From positions 1-6,099 of the forward strand of contig JAUCGD010000200.1 of NCBI GenBank assembly GCA_030377945.1: 6,099 nucleotides of DNA, in the 5' to 3' direction. Numbering within the stretch: position 1 is the stretch's first letter; each line of letters begins with the position of its first letter. A model generated the notes under the pieces. It was not told where the DNA came from, searched no databases, and was given only the letters and a program-made list of their open reading frames with translations. The stretch is from Desulfobacterales bacterium HSG17 (GTDB lineage Bacteria; Desulfobacterota; Desulfobacteria; Desulfobacterales; Desulfococcaceae). The position numbers and the translations under genes were made by a program. Below, in pieces: positions 1-6,099 of this stretch.

Positions 1-3000
1 CCAAAGGGTTTCCAATAGATGCTTTGAATTCTTTCTTTGGCTTTGCGACTTACCCGGTTGGCATCAGCAAGCAGTGAATAGAGCACAGGAACTACTACCA
101 ATGTCAAAAATGTGGCCACCATCAGACCGAAGATAACCACGGCGGCCATATTTTTCCACCATTGGGTGGATTCGGATTCCCAGGCAATAGCCATTTTGTG
201 AAAATCATAGGAAGTTCCGGTGACCATGGGTAAAAGTCCCAAAATCGTCGTTACGGCCGTCAAAAGAACCGGACGCAGACGAGTCGCTCCGGCGGAAACG
301 ATTGCTTCCTTGATCGGCATCCCCCGCTGGAGGAGTTTGTTGGTATAATCGATTAATACAATGGCATTATTGACAACCACACCGGCAAGGGAAATTACAC
401 CGACACCGGTCATGATGATTCCAAATGGTGAGCGAATGACCGTCAACCCGAGAAAGGCTCCCCCAAGAGAAAGAACTACCGACGTGAGAATGATGGCCGG
501 CTGGGTAACGGAATTAAACAACGTCACCAGAATTAAAAAAATCAGAAAAATAGCAATTGTAAACGTTTTTTGTAAAAAGGCCTGGGATTCCTGTTGAAAC
601 TCAAATTCACCGGTGAACTTGATGTCATAACCTGAAGGCAGTGGGAAATCTTTTAGAAGTGCTTCTGCTTCCGCACGGGCCACGGCACCCGGGATTTTGG
701 TTTCATCCACATTGGCTTTTACGGTCACTACCCGGTTGTGGTTAATGCGTACGATATCCCCTAAACTTCCGGAATAATCAATGGTTGCCAGGGTTTTTAA
801 GGGAACTAGTTGCCCGGATGGTGTAGGAATCATGAGTTTATAGAGTACATCGGTAACACTTCGGTCTTTTTTCGATAAGACAACCGTTATATCGTAATCC
901 TCATCACCCTCGCGGTAACTGGAAACTTCCAATCCATTATAGGCGGTTTTTAATGAGAACCCAATGGCATTGGTGGATAGTCCGAACATAGCTGCTTTTT
1001 GGCGATCAATCCGAACTCGGATGGACGGTAGCCCAGCCACATAATCATCCTGAATATCTTCGGTGAATTTTACTTTGGCGACAATACTGCGAATTTTTTT
1101 GGCAATGGCACCCAATTGCTGAAAATTATCACCAGAAATTTCAATATTAATCGGTGAACCGGTCGGCGGACCCTGCTCTGCCTCGGTCACTAAAATACGT
1201 GCCCCGGCAATGTATTTAACTCGCTCCCGAATATCTTCCAGAGTGGCGGTTGTAGGCCGCGTTCGGTCTTCAAGGTCCAGAAATTGAACACCGATATGAT
1301 TGGGCAGGTTTTCCCCAAAACCACCCCCACCGCCGGCGGATTCAACGGCTTTGGCATAAATATGATCAATATTGTCGAGGTCGGAAGGTCCCAGATAGGT
1401 CTTTCCGTTCTTCATTTGATGTTCCTGTGGAACAAAGGCGTTGTCGTAATCGGCAAGTGGATAAAAATCATTGGTATCATTAAGTGAGTATCCGCAAATG
1501 GCCATTTCGACGTTTTTCACGATGCGATCAAGGAAGTCAAGATCAGCACCTTTTGGTGGATCAATATTAACGTAAATCGAACGTGGATCAAGACTGGGAA
1601 AGAATTCCACCGGTTTCCGGAGCCCGATGGTCATGAGCCATGTAAAAACCATGATAAACAAAGTAATAAAAGAAATAATGACCACTACAATCCGATTGTT
1701 TAAGGCGGTCGTTAAAAATCCGGCATAAGATTTTAAAATAACGCCTTCAATGGCAATGGGCTTTTCCCCTGCCGTTGCGACTTCATCAGCGGATTTAGCC
1801 GTCTTTTTTCTTTTTCCGGGAGTAACGCGCACAAAAATAGCAGTCAACGCCGGATTTATGACCAGGGCGACAAAAAGGCTGGAAGATAAGGTGATAATCA
1901 AGGTGATGGGTAAATATTTCATGAATCCGCCCATGATTCCAGGCCAGAAAATCATAGGGGAAAAAGCCGCCAGGGTCGTTAGAGTTGATCCAATTACCGG
2001 ATAGGCTACTTCCGAAGTAGCTTTCATGGCTGCCTGAATCCGCGGTACGCCTTGTTCATAATAGCGATACACATTTTCAACGATAACAATGGCATTATCC
2101 ACCAGCATGCCCAAAGCCAGGGTCAGGGCGAAAAGAACCACATTATTCAAACTGATTCCCAACCCATACAGAATCGTAAAAGACATCAGCATGGAAAAAG
2201 GTATGGACAAGGCCACGAGAACGGCATTTCGAATGCCTAGAATGAACAATAAAACCAAAATTACCAGAATAAGACCGGTGAGGATGTTATTTTCAAGATC
2301 GGCGACCATTAAGCGAACTTCTTTGGCCTGATCCATGAGCTTGGTAATAACGGTCCCTTTAGGCCATGCGGGTTGGCTATTCGCAATCAGGATCTCAATT
2401 TGATCGGAAATTTCAATAATGTTTTCACCGACTCTTTTCTTCACACTGATATTGATGGCATCCAGGCCATCCAAACGACTGCGACTGGTCTCATCTTTAA
2501 AACCATCACGAACATACGCCAGATCTTTTAAATAAATGGGTTTTCCTTCATAGCTGGTGATGACCAGATTATAAATTTCATCCGGCGATTCGAATTCACC
2601 CGGAACCCTGAGCTGGTATCTTCCATCACCCAATGTAATTGAGCCGCCGGAAGTATTGGAATTTTCGCCGCTGACAACAGCCTGCAAAGCAATAATGGGG
2701 ATGCGGTAGTAGGCTAATTTGTCCGGATCGACTTCGATTTTGATTTCACGTTCAAGTCCGCCGGTCACATCAACTTCAAGTACACCTGGGATGGCTTCAA
2801 TATCCTCTTCAATGTCATCGGCGATTTGTTTTAAGGCAGATAAGCCGCAGGTTCCGGACAGGCTGTATACCACGATGGGAATTTCACTGAAATTAACCTC
2901 AAAAACCGCCGGATCATTTTCCAAATCCCCTGGTAAATCTCCCTTGGCTTCATCCACTTTATCCCTGACTTTTTGCAAGACTTCATCAATGTCCGTATCA

Positions 3001-3290
3001 GGAATAAACTCAATGTTGATTTGGGAAGTACCTTCACGGCTAATACTTTTAATATTTTTTACACGATCCAGCCCCTTTAATTTTTTTTCAATGGGGATCG
3101 TGATGGAAGTTTCAATATCAGTTGCGGAAACCCCTTTGTAAGATGTTGATATAAAAACATTCGGGATAGTGATGTCAGGAGTGGCTTCTCGCGGCAGGAC
3201 CATATAGCAATATATCCCGATAGCAAAAATGATTACCGACAACACCACTACACTGGTTCGGTTTTTAATGGCGGTATCTGAAATAATCAT
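1..3290 (-). CDS. RND-family efflux permease (AcrB-like, HAE-type), C-terminus cut by window edge
   Basis: Inner-membrane pump of a tripartite efflux system. ATG at 3290 overlaps the adaptor stop (ATGA), with AGGA 9 nt upstream. The frame stays open for 1096 codons to the window edge, so the stop is missing but all 12 expected membrane segments are present. Approximate layout: TM1 13-32; periplasmic domain 33-334, opening with LPREATPDITIPNV; TM2-TM6 336-485; basic cytoplasmic linker 488-532 containing KRKK; TM7 534-555; second periplasmic domain 556-909; TM8-TM12 911-1070. TM4 carries GMLVDNAIVIVEN (D398, N399), aligning with AcrB D407/D408. TM10 carries VVVNNAIVLIDY (N974), aligning with AcrB K940. 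R1004 and T1011 in TM11 fit AcrB R971/T978. TM4 lacks the CusA-type metal-pump signature, so a hydrophobe or amphiphile substrate is likelier, but it is unknown. Family assignment is very secure. It is already longer than AcrB (1049 aa), partly through longer loops near 600-664 and 1024-1047. Confidence 0.96.
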   Translation of the reverse strand, partial: MIISDTAIKNRTSVVVLSVIIFAIGIYCYMVLPREATPDITIPNVFISTSYKGVSATDIETSITIPIEKKLKGLDRVKNIKSISREGTSQINIEFIPDTDIDEVLQKVRDKVDEAKGDLPGDLENDPAVFEVNFSEIPIVVYSLSGTCGLSALKQIADDIEEDIEAIPGVLEVDVTGGLEREIKIEVDPDKLAYYRIPIIALQAVVSGENSNTSGGSITLGDGRYQLRVPGEFESPDEIYNLVITSYEGKPIYLKDLAYVRDGFKDETSRSRLDGLDAINISVKKRVGENIIEISDQIEILIANSQPAWPKGTVITKLMDQAKEVRLMVADLENNILTGLILVILVLLFILGIRNAVLVALSIPFSMLMSFTILYGLGISLNNVVLFALTLALGMLVDNAIVIVENVYRYYEQGVPRIQAAMKATSEVAYPVIGSTLTTLAAFSPMIFWPGIMGGFMKYLPITLIITLSSSLFVALVINPALTAIFVRVTPGKRKKTAKSADEVATAGEKPIAIEGVILKSYAGFLTTALNNRIVVVIISFITLFIMVFTWLMTIGLRKPVEFFPSLDPRSIYVNIDPPKGADLDFLDRIVKNVEMAICGYSLNDTNDFYPLADYDNAFVPQEHQMKNGKTYLGPSDLDNIDHIYAKAVESAGGGGGFGENLPNHIGVQFLDLEDRTRPTTATLEDIRERVKYIAGARILVTEAEQGPPTGSPINIEISGDNFQQLGAIAKKIRSIVAKVKFTEDIQDDYVAGLPSIRVRIDRQKAAMFGLSTNAIGFSLKTAYNGLEVSSYREGDEDYDITVVLSKKDRSVTDVLYKLMIPTPSGQLVPLKTLATIDYSGSLGDIVRINHNRVVTVKANVDETKIPGAVARAEAEALLKDFPLPSGYDIKFTGEFEFQQESQAFLQKTFTIAIFLIFLILVTLFNSVTQPAIILTSVVLSLGGAFLGLTVIRSPFGIIMTGVGVISLAGVVVNNAIVLIDYTNKLLQRGMPIKEAIVSAGATRLRPVLLTAVTTILGLLPMVTGTSYDFHKMAIAWESESTQWWKNMAAVVIFGLMVATFLTLVVVPVLYSLLADANRVSRKAKERIQSIYWKPF

Positions 3291-4684
3291 TGCAGCAATT
3301 CCTGAATATTGGTGATGGAGCGCACAACAGTGACGGGTTGATCATCCGTAACGGTTCTTTGTCCTACAACGATAACCTGGTCTCCGGGAACGAGACCATT
3401 ATTTATTTGAACGCGCCACCCTTCCTGCAATCCCAAATCTACTTCTCGTTCATGTGCTTTTCCGTCATTGACTGCATAGGCGATATATTTATCACCGCGA
3501 TTTAAAACAGCAAAAAGCGGCAGGGACAGGCTATCAGGAATGGTTTTCTTAATAATTTCGACGCGGACAAACATGTCCGGTAAAATCAAACCGTCCTTAT
3601 TTTCCAACGCCAACTCCAGGTTGTAAAGACGCGCCATGGGATCAGCAGTATTGGATACAAAATGATTGCGGGCAGTAAACATCGCCCCATCCAGAGCATC
3701 AATGGTGACCGAAAACTCATAAATGGATCGTACGGCGGCTACATCGGATTCAGGAATACCGACATTGATTTTCAAGCGATCCAGTTGAATAATCTCGACC
3801 ACTTTATCACCTGGATTGAGGAGTTCGCCTTTTTCAAAATAGACAGTGTTCAAAATTCCGGATATGGGTGCGGATATGATGGTTCGCTCTACTGCCAGTT
3901 GGGCATTGGCAATGGACGAGGACAAAGCGCGTACACGTGCTTGAACTGAGTCATATTCACTCTGGGTCGAAAGCTTGCCGGCTTTCAATTTTTTCAGTCG
4001 CTTCAGAGATGAACTTGCGGCATCAAACTCTGCTTTAAGGGACTTGACCGTATTGCGATAATCCCTGGCATCCAAAACGGCGATAACATCACCCTTGGTA
4101 ATGGTTTGCCCTTTCTCAATTCGCTTATCTGTAACCTTCCCGCTGACCTGACTATTGACGGATACCTGCAGCCAAGGTTGAACCACACCGACCAGGTTCA
4201 GGCGGTCTTGAATTACACCCGGTTCCATAGCAAGAGTCACAACATTTAGAATTTCTTCACTGCTCTTTGTATTCTCATTGTTTTCCGAAATTTCTGTTTC
4301 CAGGCGGGCAATATGGGTTTTTAATTTTTCTTTTTCACCCATCGTCAGGCTGATTAAAGACAATCCCAGAATTTCCTTGGTCTGATCTTCTGAAAACCCT
4401 AAGTCTTTTTGCAATTTCTGGGCGGCATCCCGTGCATCCTTAGACTTCCTGATTGTGGCCAGTACTTGATCCAATTGCTCGGAAGCACGTTCCATACCCT
4501 TCAAATTCTCCAGGCCTTTTTTGCGACTTTTCAGATAGGCACTTTCCTCTCCTACTGCCGCGAACATCCGTATGGCGATCAGAAGTATCAACCCCAATAG
4601 AATGTAGGGTAAAAAACCCCACAGGATTGCCAAAATATTCCGGATTTTTGAAGGTTTTTGAAAATCCCCATTTGCTTGCTTCAT
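3287..4684 (-). CDS. RND periplasmic adaptor (membrane fusion protein, HlyD/AcrA-like) with N-terminal extension
   Basis: Adaptor linking the permease to the outer-membrane channel. A basic N-terminus (K2, K10, K13, R15) precedes one membrane segment at about 17-38, with no lipobox, so it is probably anchored by an uncleaved signal anchor. Residues 43-150 form a charged, mostly helical extension absent from AcrA. The classical adaptor core follows: barrel strand and first lipoyl half 165-207 (VNSQVSGKVTDKRIEKGQ, GDVIAVLD), helical hairpin about 208-268, second lipoyl half 269-300 (ISAPISGILNTVYFEKGE, NPGDKVVEI), beta-barrel 302-380 ending in LPDMFVRVEI, and membrane-proximal domain 381-455. 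R229-x3-L233-x6-T240 at the hairpin turn approximates the AcrA channel-tip motif RxxxLxxxxxxS, with T at the Ser position and a Ser one residue before. At 465 aa it is longer than the usual 350-400. The start is supported by AGGTGA 7 nt upstream. The gene begins 3 nt after the channel gene and its stop overlaps the permease start. Confidence 0.95.
   Translation of the reverse strand: MKQANGDFQKPSKIRNILAILWGFLPYILLGLILLIAIRMFAAVGEESAYLKSRKKGLENLKGMERASEQLDQVLATIRKSKDARDAAQKLQKDLGFSEDQTKEILGLSLISLTMGEKEKLKTHIARLETEISENNENTKSSEEILNVVTLAMEPGVIQDRLNLVGVVQPWLQVSVNSQVSGKVTDKRIEKGQTITKGDVIAVLDARDYRNTVKSLKAEFDAASSSLKRLKKLKAGKLSTQSEYDSVQARVRALSSSIANAQLAVERTIISAPISGILNTVYFEKGELLNPGDKVVEIIQLDRLKINVGIPESDVAAVRSIYEFSVTIDALDGAMFTARNHFVSNTADPMARLYNLELALENKDGLILPDMFVRVEIIKKTIPDSLSLPLFAVLNRGDKYIAYAVNDGKAHEREVDLGLQEGWRVQINNGLVPGDQVIVVGQRTVTDDQPVTVVRSITNIQELLQ
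3300..3303 (-). promoter_or_regulatory. Ribosome-binding site of the permease gene, inside the end of the adaptor gene
   Basis: AGGA (in CAGGAATTG) ends 9 nt before the permease ATG at 3290 and lies in the last codons of the adaptor gene. It is short, so re-initiation at the overlapping ATGA stop/start probably contributes to permease translation. Confidence 0.6.
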
Positions 4685-4687
4685 TTT

Positions 4688-6061
4688 TTATTCACCTACG
4701 CGAGATTTAATTTCATTTAAAAACGAACCTTTAATGCGTTCTACCTGTACCCTGGCCAATTGATGATTGAATTCCGCCTCCGTCAAATCCTTTTCAGCAG
4801 TGACCAGAAGCGTATTGGCATCCATTACATCAACACTATTGGCCAATCCGTATTCAAACTGGCTGGTCACGGCTTCATAATTCTCTCTGGCAAAAGACAA
4901 ACGATCCGTCAAAGACGTTAGGACACTTTTTTGGGTCATAAGATTTAAATATGCTTGCTCCATATCAACCCGGATTTCTTTTTTCTTATCCTCTAAAGCC
5001 AGTTCGGCTTGTCTTTTGCGGGCCTTGGAAATATTAACAGTGGCTTTGCGCAAACCACCCTGAAACAAATTCCACCCGACTTGTGCCGTGCCAACAATGG
5101 AATCAATGGATTCTCCCTGCTCTTGCTGGTCCGTATTGACCCATTGGCCTTGAAGAGTGACTCTGGGCCAGTAATCACTGCGATCAAAACGGATTTGTTT
5201 TTCCGCGATGATAATTGATGTTTCCAATGATTTGATTTCCGTACGGTTGTTCATGGACATTTCAATAAGAACCGGAAGTTCCTCAACAGCTTCGGCATAC
5301 ATATTCTCCGGTACCGGGTTAACGGAAAAATCCGCCGAAATACCCACTAAGCGAGCCATTGTAAAATAGGTCAGCTTGGCACTATTCTCAGCTTGAATTA
5401 GAATTGAGCGAGCACCTGAAAGCTCGGCTTGAGTACGAAACAGTTCGGTTTTAGTGACATCTTCTAAAGCAAGGCGAGCCTCAATCGATTCCAAATGTTT
5501 TTCCAGACGAGCGACTTCAGCTTCTGATGTTCGGTTAGACTCCTCCCCTTTCAGCACATTATAATAAGCAGCGGTTACATTTAAAAGGTAATCTGCACGA
5601 ATGCTATCAAGATCCATTTCACTTTGATGAATCTGGTCTTTGGTCACACTATATGCGATTAATTCTTTACCGTTTACTGTAAATGATTGCTGGGCCTGAA
5701 TCCCCCATTGAGAATTCCATTTGGGCCGCACCAGAGATTCAGATTCGAATGTGATGGGCGTCAGGGGTGCCGGCAATGGAATGGTGGTCGTGTTTCTGAC
5801 GTACCGGCTTTCATCATACCGTGAATACTGGCCAAAGGCAGATATGGTCGGGACCAAAACGGAAATTGCCTGTTTTTTAGTTTGTTTAGCAATTTCAATA
5901 TTTTCAGCGGAAATTCGGATGGTCTCCGCATTTTTCAATGCCATGCGGTAAAAATCAGTCAGGGCTAATTCTTCAGCTGATACCGTTGACAATGAAGCAC
6001 ACTGAATTCCCCAAAATAAAACAATAACCATCGTACTCTTGAAAGCATTATAAAACCACAT
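4688..6061 (-). CDS. TolC-like outer-membrane efflux protein (OEP family)
   Basis: Outer-membrane exit duct of the pump, expected to work as a trimer with a beta-barrel and a long periplasmic helical tunnel. The N-terminus has K8, a hydrophobic stretch 10-19 and a likely signal peptidase I site after A29 (STVSA/EE). The two structural repeats of the family are visible: helix about 32-70, strands and loop 72-127, helices about 133-240; then helix about 255-292, strands 299-334 including the family-typical VGWNLFQGG (328-336), and helices 337-448. The late segment YGLANSVDVMDANTLLVTAE (404-423) matches the conserved helix-turn region, and DVTKTELFRTQAEL (201-214) is its first-repeat equivalent. 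Length (457 aa) is normal. The loop at 89-113 is Pro/Thr-rich and probably faces outward. The start at 6061 is preferred to Met11 because it supplies the basic residue of the signal peptide and has AAGGGG 5 nt upstream. First gene of the cluster; its last codons contain the adaptor's ribosome-binding site. Confidence 0.95.
   Translation of the reverse strand: MWFYNAFKSTMVIVLFWGIQCASLSTVSAEELALTDFYRMALKNAETIRISAENIEIAKQTKKQAISVLVPTISAFGQYSRYDESRYVRNTTTIPLPAPLTPITFESESLVRPKWNSQWGIQAQQSFTVNGKELIAYSVTKDQIHQSEMDLDSIRADYLLNVTAAYYNVLKGEESNRTSEAEVARLEKHLESIEARLALEDVTKTELFRTQAELSGARSILIQAENSAKLTYFTMARLVGISADFSVNPVPENMYAEAVEELPVLIEMSMNNRTEIKSLETSIIIAEKQIRFDRSDYWPRVTLQGQWVNTDQQEQGESIDSIVGTAQVGWNLFQGGLRKATVNISKARKRQAELALEDKKKEIRVDMEQAYLNLMTQKSVLTSLTDRLSFARENYEAVTSQFEYGLANSVDVMDANTLLVTAEKDLTEAEFNHQLARVQVERIKGSFLNEIKSRVGE
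4692..4697 (-). promoter_or_regulatory. Ribosome-binding site of the adaptor gene, inside the end of the channel gene
   Basis: AGGTGA on the minus strand, 7 nt before the ATG at 4684, matches the 3' part of the AGGAGGTGA consensus. It lies over the last sense codons of the channel gene (Val-Gly-Glu), so ribosomes finishing that gene sit on this site. Translational coupling is likely. Confidence 0.75.
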
Positions 6062-6099
6062 GATTACCCCTTTTTCATTGTTATGTATTTATTATGCTT
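6062..6099 (-). other. AT-rich leader upstream of the operon, truncated by the window edge
   Basis: Only 38 bases lie upstream of the first start codon. Apart from the ribosome-binding site they are very A/T-rich on the minus strand (AATAAATACATAACA). This suits an untranslated leader or the 3' end of a promoter region, but no -35/-10 pair can be defended in so short a stretch and no operator-like palindrome is apparent. Confidence 0.4.
6067..6072 (-). promoter_or_regulatory. Ribosome-binding site of the outer-membrane channel gene
   Basis: On the minus strand AAGGGG (within AAAAAGGGG, 6067-6075) ends 5 nt before the ATG at 6061. It differs from the AAGGAGG consensus at one position. This placement decides for the ATG at 6061 over the internal Met11 codon. 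Confidence 0.7.

Noticed and set aside
1..20. Possible end of the permease gene or a terminator at the left edge
   Set aside because: The permease frame is still open at base 3 and no stop or hairpin followed by a T-run is visible, so the gene end and terminator must lie outside the window.
2831..3037. 68-codon minus-strand frame inside the permease gene
   Set aside because: It is a different frame of the same strand as the permease. The permease frame is continuous there with conserved residues, so this is neither a frameshift fragment nor a separate gene.
2719..3141. 140-codon open frame on the plus strand, Ser-rich
   Set aside because: It lies wholly opposite the permease, whose translation there is textbook RND sequence. 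The Ser-rich, low-complexity product is what an antisense shadow of such a gene gives, and it resembles no family I know.
4453..4710. 85-codon plus-strand frame opposite the adaptor N-terminus and channel C-terminus
   Set aside because: Antisense to two well-supported genes, with no recognisable domain and no credible promoter context; the composition looks like a chance shadow.
5999..6001. Cys21 of the channel protein as a lipidation site
   Set aside because: The preceding residues are G-I-Q. Gln directly before Cys does not fit a lipobox, while A29 offers a good signal peptidase I site, so NodT-type lipid anchoring is not supported.
6064..6078. Four-codon micro-ORF (M-K-K-G-stop) overlapping the channel gene's ribosome-binding site
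   Set aside because: ATG AAA AAG GGG TAA arises from the A-rich, G-rich ribosome-binding site itself. It has no ribosome-binding site of its own and is too short to separate from chance.
1..6099. Mobile elements, CRISPR arrays, RNA genes or a novel defence or biosynthetic system
   Set aside because: More than 99 percent of the window is occupied by three intact, recognisable pump genes. I saw no direct or inverted repeat array, transposase remnant, tRNA-like or rRNA-like stretch.

Overview
The window holds one gene cluster, all on the minus strand, encoding the three parts of an RND-type tripartite efflux pump. In transcription order (high to low coordinates) these are a TolC-like outer-membrane channel (6061-4688, 457 aa), a periplasmic adaptor / membrane fusion protein (4684-3287, 465 aa), and an inner-membrane RND permease (3290 down to base 1, 1096 complete codons, open at the window edge). 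A dedicated outer-membrane channel means the host has an outer membrane (Gram-negative type). Base composition looks moderate, slightly AT-rich by eye. I cannot assign a genus. The permease's sequence style resembles RND proteins of Desulfobacterota or FCB-group bacteria more than the enterobacterial AcrB type, but that is an impression, not a result.

Layout: 6062-6099 is a short AT-rich leader with a purine-rich ribosome-binding site. The channel gene ends 3 bases before the adaptor start. The adaptor stop and permease start overlap as ATGA. The three genes therefore read as a tightly coupled operon, and no gap inside the cluster could hold another gene. I translated the permease frame from 3290 to base 3 and found no stop or frameshift. 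Its stop codon, and any terminator or downstream gene, lie beyond the left edge. The promoter and any linked regulator lie beyond the right edge.

How it should work: the permease binds substrate from the periplasm or outer leaflet and uses proton (or other ion) influx to drive it out. The adaptor, anchored in the inner membrane, bridges the permease to the trimeric channel, which spans the outer membrane. The substrate cannot be read from sequence. The permease lacks the CusA-type heavy-metal signature in TM4 and looks more like the hydrophobe/amphiphile (HAE) branch.

Nothing here is a clearly new system. The points worth a second look are a long helical N-terminal extension on the adaptor, a permease whose AcrB-type proton-relay residues are partly Asn (D398-N399 in TM4, N974-N975 in TM10), and two permease stretches that look longer than in AcrB (a Gly-run segment in the second periplasmic domain and the TM11-TM12 connection).
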